This document shows, one piece after another, positions 8,988-16,963 of a DNA stretch of 64,000 nt. Source of the DNA: Photobacterium sp. GJ3. GTDB lineage: Bacteria; Pseudomonadota; Gammaproteobacteria; Enterobacterales; Vibrionaceae. The position numbers and the translations under genes were made by a program. Location of the stretch: positions 3,410,001 to 3,474,000 of the forward strand of contig NZ_CP073578.1 in the NCBI RefSeq assembly GCF_018199995.1, in the 5' to 3' direction. The notes under the pieces are model-generated. The model did no database searches. It was not told the origin of the DNA and worked only from the letters and a program-made list of their open reading frames with translations. Numbering within the stretch: position 1 is the first letter of the stretch; each line of letters opens with the position of its first letter.

Positions 8988-9060
8988 GGCTTCACTTATG
9001 ATCTGATAATCGTCGCCAAACAAATAACCAGAATCAACCGTGAAGCCGATGACGATTATC
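8988..9060 (+). promoter_or_regulatory. Crossing inverted repeats around the transposase start
   Basis: GGCTTCAC (8988-8995) is complementary to GTGAAGCC (9040-9047), and GATAATCGTC (9005-9014) to GACGATTATC (9051-9060). The right-hand arms cover the GTG start at 9040 and the adjoining ATG at 9049. The order A-B-A'-B' means the two helices cross. Read-through mRNA could hide the start codon, a known strategy of IS10/IS50-type elements to block expression from outside transcription. Confidence 0.45.
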
Positions 9061-10317
9061 TCTTTAAAAAAGCAACTGGTGCAATTCTTCGATGCCAGTT
9101 TTCTCGAAAAAACTGCAAGAAAGTGTGGTTTTACTCAGCGGGCCAGAGCAATTCAGCCTCAACAATTGGTACTCAGCCTTCTCGCGGCTTTGAGCAAGGG
9201 CAATTGCCACGCCATTGCCGACCTTCATCGCCAGTTCAACGGGATGTGTCTGAGTGAAAAGCAAAATGTGGCTTATAAGCCTTTTCATAACCAGTTGCGA
9301 AAAGATAGTTTTGCCGACTTTATGAAAGAGCTGGTCAAATTTGCAATAGTTCAGCTGTTCCAGAAGAGTTCGCGTTCAATGCCAGCAAATTTATCTCATT
9401 TCGACGATGTTATTCTGCAGGATGGCAGTTCTTTTCGAGTTCACGACGGACTTCGTGAGGTTTTTCCAAGCCGCTTCAAAAACTATCCTGCTGCGATTGA
9501 ATGTCATATGACCATGTCGCTGTTTGACCAGTCACCAAAAACGATGACAGTAACGGCAGATACAGCATCTGAGCGGACGTACTTGCCCACACCTGGCAAC
9601 CTAGAGAAAAAATTGCTTTTAGCCGATGCTGGCTATGTGGATTTTAGCTATTTCGAGCAACTTTCTCGTCATAACGGCCATTTTATCGTCCGTGGCGGTA
9701 AATCACTGAACCCAACAATTGTTAGTGCCCACAATGGCAATGGTCGGCGTTTACCAAGATTAATAGATATGAAACTCAAGGATATTAGCCGAAAAACTAA
9801 CCGCTCCGAAGTTCTTGACCTGAGATGCAAGCGAGGAAAGTACGAGTTCCGGGTGGTGCGTCGATGGTTCGCTGAAGAAAAGCGTTTTTGTCTGTGGTTG
9901 ACAAACTTGCCGACATCACAATTTTCAGCAGACGATATCATGGCGCTCTATCGGTGCCGATGGCAAATTGAGTTGCTATTCAAGGAGTTAAAGTCGCATA
10001 CGAATTGGCGTCGTTTTGTAACGGCACAAAAAGCCATTGCTGAGGGGCTGATTTGGGCCAGTTTGCTAGCGCTGATTGTTCGGCGAAGTATTGCCATAAC
10101 CAGCCTGCCGTCAGTATCTGTATTAAAAGCGGCAAAAAATGTTGATGTTTGGCTACTTCCAATATTGGAAAGCTTGATGCACCAAGCAAGGTCTGAAATA
10201 TCAGGGCGACTGGAATGGGCTATGGTATATATATCAATGAATGCTCGCAAAGCAGCTCAGAGAAAATCCAAGAAAGACAGAACCTTAGATGGAATTTATG
10301 AAAAGCTTAATGCTTAA
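9040..10317 (+). CDS. IS4-family transposase
   Basis: A 425-aa DDE transposase. The IS4 signature Y-x2-R-x3-E-x6-K is present as YRCRWQIELLFKELK (near residue 306), with catalytic aspartates in DVILQDGSSF and LLADAGYVDF. The start is a GTG at 9040 (MKPMTII) or the ATG three codons later; both lie inside potential RNA structure. The length and intact signature indicate an active or recently active enzyme. It reads opposite to the host operon. Confidence 0.92.
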   Translation: MKPMTIISLKKQLVQFFDASFLEKTARKCGFTQRARAIQPQQLVLSLLAALSKGNCHAIADLHRQFNGMCLSEKQNVAYKPFHNQLRKDSFADFMKELVKFAIVQLFQKSSRSMPANLSHFDDVILQDGSSFRVHDGLREVFPSRFKNYPAAIECHMTMSLFDQSPKTMTVTADTASERTYLPTPGNLEKKLLLADAGYVDFSYFEQLSRHNGHFIVRGGKSLNPTIVSAHNGNGRRLPRLIDMKLKDISRKTNRSEVLDLRCKRGKYEFRVVRRWFAEEKRFCLWLTNLPTSQFSADDIMALYRCRWQIELLFKELKSHTNWRRFVTAQKAIAEGLIWASLLALIVRRSIAITSLPSVSVLKAAKNVDVWLLPILESLMHQARSEISGRLEWAMVYISMNARKAAQRKSKKDRTLDGIYEKLNA

Positions 10318-10348
10318 GGTCCTGTCTATGAGTCAGTCCTAGCCATTA

Positions 10349-11166
10349 TTATAATCCCTTTATTTTTTGTCTGTTTATAATGTATTGTTTTAACTGAGTG
10401 TTTATTTCACTGCTAGCAGTTGAAAAGTCTAAGTTTACGGCATATGACTTGAAACCAAATTTTTTTTTGAATTGGCTTATTCCTCGCCCGAAATCTAGTA
10501 CACCAACTTTTCTTGAAACTGATTCTTTGATTAGATGATCGTATAGCACATACGATGTCTTGTTCGTTCTCAATGTGTCCTGTTCAAAAGCTGCAAGCCA
10601 TAAACAAATATAGTTATCATTTTCTAGAGTAATGCCTATACCAACTAAATCGCCTTCATGATCTGTACAGCATACCTTTTTAAATTTTTTACTCGATAAG
10701 ATGTACCTCAATAGATTATCTGGAAGCATTTGTTCAGGCATACCTTTGCTACTCAAGTTTTGTTTAAGAAGCTGAACTATTTTTTGATCATATGCTGTTT
10801 CATAAGGCGATATGCGTACATAACTTTCCTTTACTGATTTTTTTATGTCATATCTTTGTTTTTTTTGACGAAAGAGTAGTTAGCGTCAGGGTTGATCAAT
10901 ATTGCTGTTTCATAAAAAGGAAGACCTCTTTCAGGCTCCAATGTTAAGTTTACAAAGATACGATCACTGTTACGTTCATCAGTCAGTTTTAATGTGGGTC
11001 CTGACCATAATAGAAATGGTGTGTTAACCAATAGTTTGTCAGCAAACTCAAAACCTTTAAATGCATACTCCGTATAGGGGCATCCATTTATCTTATAAAA
11101 ACCACAATTTTGTTTTTCGCTCATTCTGTAGAAAGACATTATGTCCGACACAACATTCTCATCCAT
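10349..11166 (-). CDS. FemAB/GNAT-like acyltransferase, split by a frame change at an A8 run
   Basis: Two reading frames join into one ~272-aa protein. The first part (11166-10843) begins MDENVVSDIMSF and ends ...NYSFVKKN then KDMT stop. In the -1 frame the sequence continues without a stop as QRYDIKKSVKESYVRISPYE to KGL at 10349. The second part is acetyltransferase-like (LVGIGITLENDNYICLWLAA, LDFGRGISQFKKKFGFK), as in FemAB/GNAT_6 N-acyltransferases. The join is A8 (10859-10866), which in the zero frame forms A_AAA_AAC, a canonical -1 slippery site. Options are programmed frameshifting, transcript slippage, an inactivating indel, or a sequencing error. The start chosen overlaps the MFS stop by 8 bases, and the stop lies two bases before the original phosphatase start, so all were co-translated before the IS4 insertion. 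Confidence 0.6.
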
Positions 11167-12358
11167 AAACGGATGATTCTTCGGTAACCTCACCACTTTC
11201 TTCCTTATAATTTTTAAAAAATATGATGCCAACTACCATTTCAAAAATGAAAAGCAGGGTATAAATATCAAAAGTATCGAACGTGGTGTATTTGAGTATC
11301 ATTCCACTAAATACCGCACCGGATGAGAAAGCGATGGTCTCATACATTCTGAATTTGGCATTGAGAACATTAAGGTCCTCAATTTTGCAGAGATTTTGCT
11401 TTATATAGGATTCATTTACCATCCATCTCACAAAACCTATCCCCGCCAGTAACTGTGCGAACCCCAGCATTACATACAGTTCTGAGACTGACGTTATCAA
11501 AGTGCCCACAAATATCAGACATATTGAAATGAACATATCAAGCTTGGGAGTAAAAGTTAGATACTTAGAAAGAACAAAGTGATTTAGAATTACACCCATG
11601 GAGAAGAAGACCATTAAGAAGCCAAAGTCGATTTTGCTGAAGTTTAAACCACTTAATATATGTATCACATAAACTGAGGTGAACGCCCCGGTAAACATAC
11701 TAATAGTGCAGCAGTACGTGAGGAGTGACTTGGCCTTAGAAGGTATCTTAAATCTTTCTGTTGTTTCATTGTTGGTTAGAGAACTTTTTTTCGGTGTTTC
11801 TATTGAATCCAAGGTTCTTCTAACTGGTGAGGAGAATAGAAATGAAACAACTACTAAGGCAAGAATAAGACCACTTAAGGTATTATCACTTGTGATTGTT
11901 AATATTAAAGCGGCTAAAGGTGGTCCGATGAAATCATTGCTAAGCGTCGTGGATACTTGAAGTTTCGAGTATCCTTGCTTTATTTCATCTTCGGACTTAC
12001 ACACTATCTTTGGTAGTGTACTAAATGTCGAATCGTAAATCAGTTCCATAAAGCTAAATAGAAAAACGATAGCACCGAAGACAAAGACGTTTACCATATC
12101 CATGAGAGATAAGAATAGCAAAACAAATAACACGAGAATTCTACAAATAGAGCTAATATATAAGCTATCGCTTAAGTTCTTTGTTAGATGTTCAATTTTG
12201 TATCCACATATTATAATCGATACCGGCCTCACTATTGATAAAAGTGTTATAATTAAGGGATCACTTGTGATCATATAAGAAATTAAAGGAATGGCGCCCA
12301 TGAAAAGGCCATCGCCTAAATTGCTCAGCACAACTGGCGTTAATAATTTATTATTCAT
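11159..12358 (-). CDS. MFS-type transporter, probable exporter
   Basis: A 399-aa polytopic membrane protein with about 12 hydrophobic segments, a PVRRTLDS cytoplasmic loop followed by a polar central linker (ETPKKSSLTNNETTERFK), and an acidic C-terminus. Size and topology fit the major facilitator superfamily, closest in style to drug or peptide exporters. It is the first gene of the leftward island operon, overlapping the next gene by 8 bases, so it probably exports the product of the pathway or protects the producer. The substrate is unknown. Confidence 0.75.
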   Translation of the reverse strand: MNNKLLTPVVLSNLGDGLFMGAIPLISYMITSDPLIITLLSIVRPVSIIICGYKIEHLTKNLSDSLYISSICRILVLFVLLFLSLMDMVNVFVFGAIVFLFSFMELIYDSTFSTLPKIVCKSEDEIKQGYSKLQVSTTLSNDFIGPPLAALILTITSDNTLSGLILALVVVSFLFSSPVRRTLDSIETPKKSSLTNNETTERFKIPSKAKSLLTYCCTISMFTGAFTSVYVIHILSGLNFSKIDFGFLMVFFSMGVILNHFVLSKYLTFTPKLDMFISICLIFVGTLITSVSELYVMLGFAQLLAGIGFVRWMVNESYIKQNLCKIEDLNVLNAKFRMYETIAFSSGAVFSGMILKYTTFDTFDIYTLLFIFEMVVGIIFFKNYKEESGEVTEESSVYG

Positions 12359-12535
12359 TTTTATTTCTTCATATAAATAGAAAAGTAAGTTTACTATTCA
12401 CACTATCTACACGCAATTAAACATACTAGTTTAAAGTACTGTTTTTAAAGCAAATTTCTCTAATTTATAAAATTACTCACTAAGGTTGCTTATAAGATAA
12501 TCAATCTGGTATTTGTTCGTATTAGCCATTGGTTT
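12359..12535 (-). promoter_or_regulatory. Upstream region of the island operon with an imperfect dyad
   Basis: An AT-rich 177-bp gap between the right IS copy and the MFS start. The only notable structure is a near-palindrome at 12419-12444 (AAACATACT…AGTACTGTTT), a plausible operator. The operon promoter should lie here, but no convincing -35/-10 pair stands out. Confidence 0.35.
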
Positions 12536-13570
12536 TGTCCGCTTCTCCTATGCTGAGACAGTCTAAACTGGAGATTTCTGCCACATAACAGCACGAGATC
12601 ACCATGAAGAAGTCACGGTTCACTGAGTCTCAGATTGTCGCAATTATCAAAGAAGCGGATGCTGGCCTGAAGGTCGATGATATTTGCCGTTAGCACGGGA
12701 TTAGCAGCGCCACCTACTATAACTGGAAAGCCAAATATGGCGGGTTGGACGCCTCTGAGCTCAAGCGAATCAAAGAGCTTGAAGCAGAAAATGCCAAGCT
12801 CAAAAAGATGTTCGCAGACGTCAGTTAAGAAAACCAGGCCATGAAGGAGCTGTTCGAAAAAAAGGGTTGGTAGTCAGCAGCAGGCGCGATTGTGCATGTA
12901 TGTTGGTGGCTGCAGGTCTTAGTGTCACCCGTGCGTGTCAACTCACGCTTTTGGGACGGGCCAACTACTACAGAAGTCCCAAGGATTGGCGCATTGCCGA
13001 CAGCGATGTCATCGATGCCCTGAATGCAGTACTTGAGAAGTCACCCAATGCAGGATTCTGGAAATGCTTCAAGCGAATGCGACAAAAACGCGTATTACCG
13101 GCTCGCATCGCTACGCCATTAGATGTGGTGAATAAAACGAACTATCAATGGGCACTCGATTTTATGCATGACAGCCTATACTGCGGCAAGCGTTTTTGGA
13201 CACTGAACATTCTTGATGAATCCACCCGAGAATGTCTGGTGATAGCAGTGGATAAGAGTTTGCCTGCAGGAGGCGTAGTGCGTGCCTTAGAGCATTTAAA
13301 ACAGGAGCGAGGTCTGCCAAAACAGCTTCGAATGGATAATGGGCCAGAGCTGTTATCGTCCCAGCTAACTGACTGGTGTCATTGAGATGGTTTATATCCA
13401 GCCACAAAATGGCTTTGTAGAACGTTTTAATGGGTCATTTCGCCGCGAGTTCTTGAATGAGTCACTCGAGCATGGCTTGGGTATGGATGTGCGATTACAA
13501 CGAAGAGCGCACCCACGAGAGCTTAGGCAATATTCCTCCGGCTGAATACCGGAGGCAACTGGAAACCTCT
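12536..13570 (+). mobile_element. IS3-family insertion sequence, right copy (lacks its outer end)
   Basis: Inverted, nearly identical copy of 3505-4573. The inner end is TGTCCGCTTCTCC at 12536. Identity with the left copy stops after GGAAACCTCT at 13570, so the last ~35 bp including the outer inverted repeat are missing. Five bases outside the inner repeat (ggttt) are also shared by the two copies. Both copies carry the same disabling mutations, so neither can supply transposase. Confidence 0.87.
12604..13570 (+). pseudogene. IS3-family transposase OrfA/OrfB, degenerate (right copy)
   Basis: Same lesions as the left copy: TAG after DDICR (12691-12693), a TAA in KKMFADVS-ENQ, early stop after QLTDWCH, and a frame change after FRREFLNESLE. 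The A_AAA_AAG slippery site between OrfA and OrfB is still visible near 12858. One codon differs from the left copy in OrfB (CAA here, CGA there). Confidence 0.85.
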
Positions 13571-13943
13571 TACAAAATGAGGCTCTACAAGAGTGTTAGT
13601 ATGAAACTTTAGTACTCTCTCACAGTAAGACGGACACCCTTGTCTTAGCCCTAAGAATCAGGCGTCATTTATGGCGCCTGGATTCGTTTTCCGCTCCGCC
13701 CCGATCCCCAACGTCTATGATTGACTACAGAAGTGACGTTTTTATTTGCGAAATCAGACGTTTCGCTGCGCCCCTTCCGGTTTTGCATTGCACTTTGCAA
13801 AGCAAGATCCAGCGTTGCTGTTAAAGCGCTGAAAATCAGATAAAAAATAAAAACGCCAGAGTTGGCTGAAATTATGCTGGCCTAGAGTCAGTTTTGATTG
13901 CAGTTCTATTTGCAGTTCTGTTGCAGTGGTGGTGGAGGTATTG
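13571..13943 (+). promoter_or_regulatory. Non-coding region before the LAP cluster, with TTGCAGTTCT direct repeats
   Basis: The region carries a possible hairpin CAGGCG…CGCCTG at 13659-13680. Just before the XRE gene there are three tandem copies of TTGCAGTTCT (13898-13907, 13910-13919, and a partial TTGCAGTGGT at 13921-13930), spaced 11-12 bases, about one helical turn. These could be an operator for the XRE protein itself. The ribosome site GGAGG lies at 13934-13938. No gene is seen in 13571-13890. Confidence 0.4.
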
Positions 13944-14324
13944 ATGACAGATCCGAAATCGAAAATTGCCTCGCGGATTAAGGAAGCGCGGGAGTGGAAG
14001 GGACTGACACAGGTTCATATGGCCCAGCAGCTGGGGGTGGCACGACAAACCTATCTGGATTTGGAAACGGGAAAAACTGAACCCAAAGTGCGTTTGCTCT
14101 CAGCGATTTCAGAAATTACAGAGCGGCCGCTCACCTGGTTTGTTTACGGGGATGAGGGGCTGGAGATCCTGGAAAGCGAATACAAAGAAGAAATCGACCG
14201 GTTATTGCAGTATTTCAGTCGCCTGCCACATTCGGCCCGCAACGTGATTTTGCAGCAGAGTATTAATCTGGCCGGATTCATGGCGGAGTATACCCGGGCT
14301 TTGACGCAGAAGGATAAGCATTAG
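13944..14324 (+). CDS. XRE-family HTH regulator of the LAP cluster
   Basis: A 126-aa protein. The N-terminal Cro/CI helix-turn-helix (about residues 8-62) reads KIASRIKEAREWKGLTQ, MAQQLGVARQTYLDLETGKT, LLSAISEITERPLTWF. A helical C-terminal half (about 75-125) likely mediates dimerisation. The ATG at 13944 is chosen because GGAGG sits 5 bases upstream; an in-frame GTG at 13926 would overlap the ribosome site. It lies 145 bases upstream of the precursor gene on the same strand and probably regulates the cluster and itself. Confidence 0.85.
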   Translation: MTDPKSKIASRIKEAREWKGLTQVHMAQQLGVARQTYLDLETGKTEPKVRLLSAISEITERPLTWFVYGDEGLEILESEYKEEIDRLLQYFSRLPHSARNVILQQSINLAGFMAEYTRALTQKDKH

Positions 14325-14469
14325 CACAAGTGAGTGCCTTGATGATATCGCGCATCAGCATGAGCCTTGAAGGTACTCTTGTTTAACTTTTGTTTATTAA
14401 TTGTTTTGTTATCGTTTGGAATTGATTAAGATGTTTCTTGCTGTGCAATTTGTATCGTATGGAGGAAAC
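14325..14469 (+). promoter_or_regulatory. Upstream region of the LAP precursor gene
   Basis: An AT-rich 145-bp gap without a gene. It probably carries the precursor promoter, though several weak -10-like hexamers make the exact site unclear. A strong ribosome site (GGAGGAAAC) directly precedes the ATG at 14470. Confidence 0.4.
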
Positions 14470-14586
14470 ATGAAATCAATTAAGTTGAAAATTTACAATT
14501 CATCTGAGCGTAAGAAGAATGTTGTGAACAAATTAGCTGGCACTGCAGGCCGTTGTTGCTGTGCTTGTATCATGCCACAGGGTTAA
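14470..14586 (+). CDS. LAP/TOMM precursor peptide, 38 aa
   Basis: A very short gene with a strong ribosome site (GGAGGAAAC-ATG). The leader is basic and amphipathic (MKSIKLKIYNSSERKKN, then VVNKLA), followed by a GTAG linker and a core R-C-C-C-A-C-I-M-P-Q-G. The four cysteines at 29, 30, 31 and 33 are candidates for thiazole formation; Thr25 could also react. The cleavage site is not certain; the small-residue stretch AGTAG before Arg28 is plausible. An Arg directly before the azole run recalls plantazolicin, whose core starts R-C-T-C. The gene is followed by a strong hairpin and then by the three modification genes. No other peptide of this type is seen nearby. Assignment rests on size, cysteine core and context. 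Confidence 0.85.
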   Translation: MKSIKLKIYNSSERKKNVVNKLAGTAGRCCCACIMPQG

Positions 14587-14606
14587 GCTGAGGCTATGGT
14601 TCATTC

Positions 14607-14647
14607 AATACCTGGATAAATGCATGTTTATTCAGGTATTTTTTATT
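14607..14647 (+). terminator. Strong hairpin between precursor and enzyme genes (partial terminator)
   Basis: AATACCTG-G-ATAAA pairs with TTTAT-T-CAGGTATT around a short loop, followed by TTTTATT. It lies 20 bases after the precursor stop. Such leaky terminators let the precursor be made in excess over the enzymes, as after sagA in the streptolysin S operon. Confidence 0.85.
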
Positions 14648-14675
14648 TAACAAACAGATGAATGACATTTGACGT

Positions 14676-15602
14676 ATGTATACAGACAGTTATTTTCTAT
14701 CCCCCTCAGTTGTCATTACAAAAGTATCAGACAATAAAGTACAAATTGCTGATCATATCAATGAGTTTACGATTGAAGATCAAAATGCAGCATTTGATGA
14801 ACTGATTCATCTGATACGCACAACAGGGTTTACGCTGACTGATTTGGAACAATCAGCACAACATGAAGTGATTCATGAAATTTTTTCATTCATGCTGTCA
14901 TTTGGGTTCATTCAGCAGGGAAAAATCTTGAGTAAAGAAGCGCTGCATGCGGATATAAAGACGATACAGCTGATGAATACTCCAGATGACTTAAAATTAA
15001 CTGCTTTGAATAAAAAATCTGTCAATCTATATGGCTCAGGTTATCTGTTTGAACGGGTTTATGATGAGTTGAATCGTATGGCGTATTCTATTCAGGATAA
15101 TCCGAGTTCGGATAGATTGGAATCGTCTTTAATTGTCGTTTGCTCTGACAGTGATAATGTTTCATATTTTTCTGAATTAAATCAGCTTTCATTTGAAAAG
15201 GCGCTACCCGTATTATTCGCATCAATAGATAAATCTGATGTTAGGATTGGGCCTTTAGTCATTCCTGAACAATCAAGTTGTTATCAATGTCTTTTGAATA
15301 GAATGCTACCAAATATAAAGTATAAGCAAGAGTTTGATGGGAAGTTTAGCCAGAAAAATGTCATGTTGAAAAGGCAGGCGGAACCACAAATGTATGCTAT
15401 GTATGCCGCTTTTCATGTGATCTCTCAAATCGTTAAATTCAATCATGGTGTGTTTGATTTGTGTTTATTGAATGAAGTTTTGGATGTAAATCTGATTGAT
15501 TATGATTTGGATGTCAGACCTGTTCTTAGAGATCCTAAGTGTCAATGTTGTTACCAAAAACAACATCAATCTCCCAAAAAGGCCGCACGCGCATTAATTT
15601 AG
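14676..15602 (+). CDS. TOMM leader-binding ThiF/E1-like partner protein (C-protein)
   Basis: A 308-aa protein. The N-terminal ~90 residues resemble the winged-helix peptide-recognition element that grips RiPP leaders. The middle is E1/ThiF-like but without a clear ATP-binding glycine motif, as in ocin-ThiF-like partners. Cysteines in SSCYQCLLNRM (CxxC, near 205) and PKCQCCYQ (near 291) form the expected structural zinc site. The role is to bind the precursor leader and present the core to the YcaO enzyme. The start ATG at 14676 has a weak ribosome site; no better one was found. The gene lies 39 bases before the YcaO gene. Confidence 0.85.
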   Translation: MYTDSYFLSPSVVITKVSDNKVQIADHINEFTIEDQNAAFDELIHLIRTTGFTLTDLEQSAQHEVIHEIFSFMLSFGFIQQGKILSKEALHADIKTIQLMNTPDDLKLTALNKKSVNLYGSGYLFERVYDELNRMAYSIQDNPSSDRLESSLIVVCSDSDNVSYFSELNQLSFEKALPVLFASIDKSDVRIGPLVIPEQSSCYQCLLNRMLPNIKYKQEFDGKFSQKNVMLKRQAEPQMYAMYAAFHVISQIVKFNHGVFDLCLLNEVLDVNLIDYDLDVRPVLRDPKCQCCYQKQHQSPKKAARALI

Positions 15603-15641
15603 TGATGATATTCATACATTATCCAGGGTATTAATCATAAT

Positions 15642-16955
15642 ATGAATTATCAACTTTCAAATCAGATCAAGCATGTCCTGAATCGCTTGGTTGATCAGAA
15701 AACCGGAGTCATCACGACATTAATTGAAGTTCCTTTACAGGCAACTGAGTCAGGAATATTTATTTTTTCTGCTCAGTGTACAGATATTAATGTGGTGAAC
15801 GGCCATGAAAACTGGGTTGCACAGGAAACAATTTTAGCTTCTGGTGCCTCATTTGATCGGGAGCAGGCATTGTGGTCAACACTTGGTGAAGCTTGTGAAC
15901 GGTATATGGGTTTTCAGTTTGATTTGACTGCACTGACTTGGGCCAACCAGGAACAACTTGGCAGGGATGCAGTGCCGCTGAACCATTTTGTTGGCTTTAG
16001 TGATTTACAGTATGCGCGTGATGACTTTCATTTTCGAAGCCCGGAAGAAAAAAAACATTTATTTTGGGTGAAGGGTCAATCACTGACGAACCCAGAGGAA
16101 AAATATTTACCTGCACAAAAAGTCTATCTTGGTTTTCCCAGTCATCAATACCATGAAGTGTTTTTTCCTCAAGTCAGTACGGGTCTTGCGGCTGGGAAAG
16201 AGATGACACATGCTGTTTTGGGGGGAGTGAAAGAAGTGATTGAGCGAGATGCTTTTAGCTGTCATTGGTTATTGCGCCGCTCACCCGAGCAAATTCCGTT
16301 GCAGCGAGTCTTTCAGAAAATCCCTGCGATTGAGCGTCTTATCGCTCATCGGGATTGTGATATCTTTTTACTCTCGATGTCCACTGAGATTTCTATCCCC
16401 TGTGTATTATGCGCAATCGTTCTTCCAGGAAAATCGGGCTTAGCTTTGGGTATGGCATGCAATGTAAACGGATTCGCTGCGATCGAAAAGGCGGTCGTTG
16501 AAGCATGTCACACGCTGAACTGGGTATTAGAGATGAAGCGAGATGGTTTAACAAGCGATGATCGGGAATCCGTGACGAATTTTGAGCAGCATGTGCGGTT
16601 TTATTTTGAACCAAAACACCATGAGAATCTCAGTTTTTTATTTTCTGGACCTGAGGTTTCCCCAGGCTGGTTTGAGGAACACGATCGTTCTTTTTCCGGT
16701 GAACGTGCAGAGCTGAATTACATTACTGACAAGCTCATATCCAATCAGGTGGATGCTTATTATGTTGATATAACGCAACCTGATTTTGCAGCATTAAATA
16801 TACATACAGTTCGTGTCATTGCACCACAACTACAGCCTTTGCATGTTGGGTTCGGTATGGAATATTTGGATGAGAAAAGGCTGAGGCAATTTGCTGAATT
16901 TCACCGAATGGACTTTCCAAACGATATCAACTGTGAGCCTCATCCATTTCCTTAA
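15642..16955 (+). CDS. YcaO-domain cyclodehydratase (D-protein)
   Basis: A 437-aa stand-alone YcaO protein that uses ATP to cyclise Cys/Ser/Thr in the precursor core into azolines. Nucleotide- and Mg-binding glutamate motifs are visible: LWSTLGEACERYMGF (ExxxR type), AVLGGVKEVIERDAFSCHW, and AIEKAVVEACHTLNW. The C-terminus ends ...EPHPFP, giving the PxPxP motif that reaches the active site and marks azoline-forming YcaO enzymes. It lies between the leader-binding protein and the dehydrogenase, with 8 bases to the latter. Length and motifs are complete, so it should be active. Confidence 0.95.
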   Translation: MNYQLSNQIKHVLNRLVDQKTGVITTLIEVPLQATESGIFIFSAQCTDINVVNGHENWVAQETILASGASFDREQALWSTLGEACERYMGFQFDLTALTWANQEQLGRDAVPLNHFVGFSDLQYARDDFHFRSPEEKKHLFWVKGQSLTNPEEKYLPAQKVYLGFPSHQYHEVFFPQVSTGLAAGKEMTHAVLGGVKEVIERDAFSCHWLLRRSPEQIPLQRVFQKIPAIERLIAHRDCDIFLLSMSTEISIPCVLCAIVLPGKSGLALGMACNVNGFAAIEKAVVEACHTLNWVLEMKRDGLTSDDRESVTNFEQHVRFYFEPKHHENLSFLFSGPEVSPGWFEEHDRSFSGERAELNYITDKLISNQVDAYYVDITQPDFAALNIHTVRVIAPQLQPLHVGFGMEYLDEKRLRQFAEFHRMDFPNDINCEPHPFP

Positions 16956-16963
16956 GGAATGTT

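Larger units (their letters stand above)
8941..10330 (+). mobile_element. IS4-family insertion sequence, intact
   Basis: A 1390-bp element with imperfect terminal repeats CATAGACAGGATCTTTAGC and CATAGACAGGACCTTAAGC (right end on the reverse strand), flanked by a 10-bp duplication. It has a single full-length transposase and no visible lesions. It is inserted against the direction of the operon it disrupts, so it is probably polar on the four downstream genes. Confidence 0.93.

Noticed and set aside
3505..13570. Active composite transposon made by the two IS3 copies
   Set aside because: Both transposases carry several stops and frameshifts, the right copy lacks its outer inverted repeat, and no target duplication is seen. 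At most it was mobile in the past or moves in trans.
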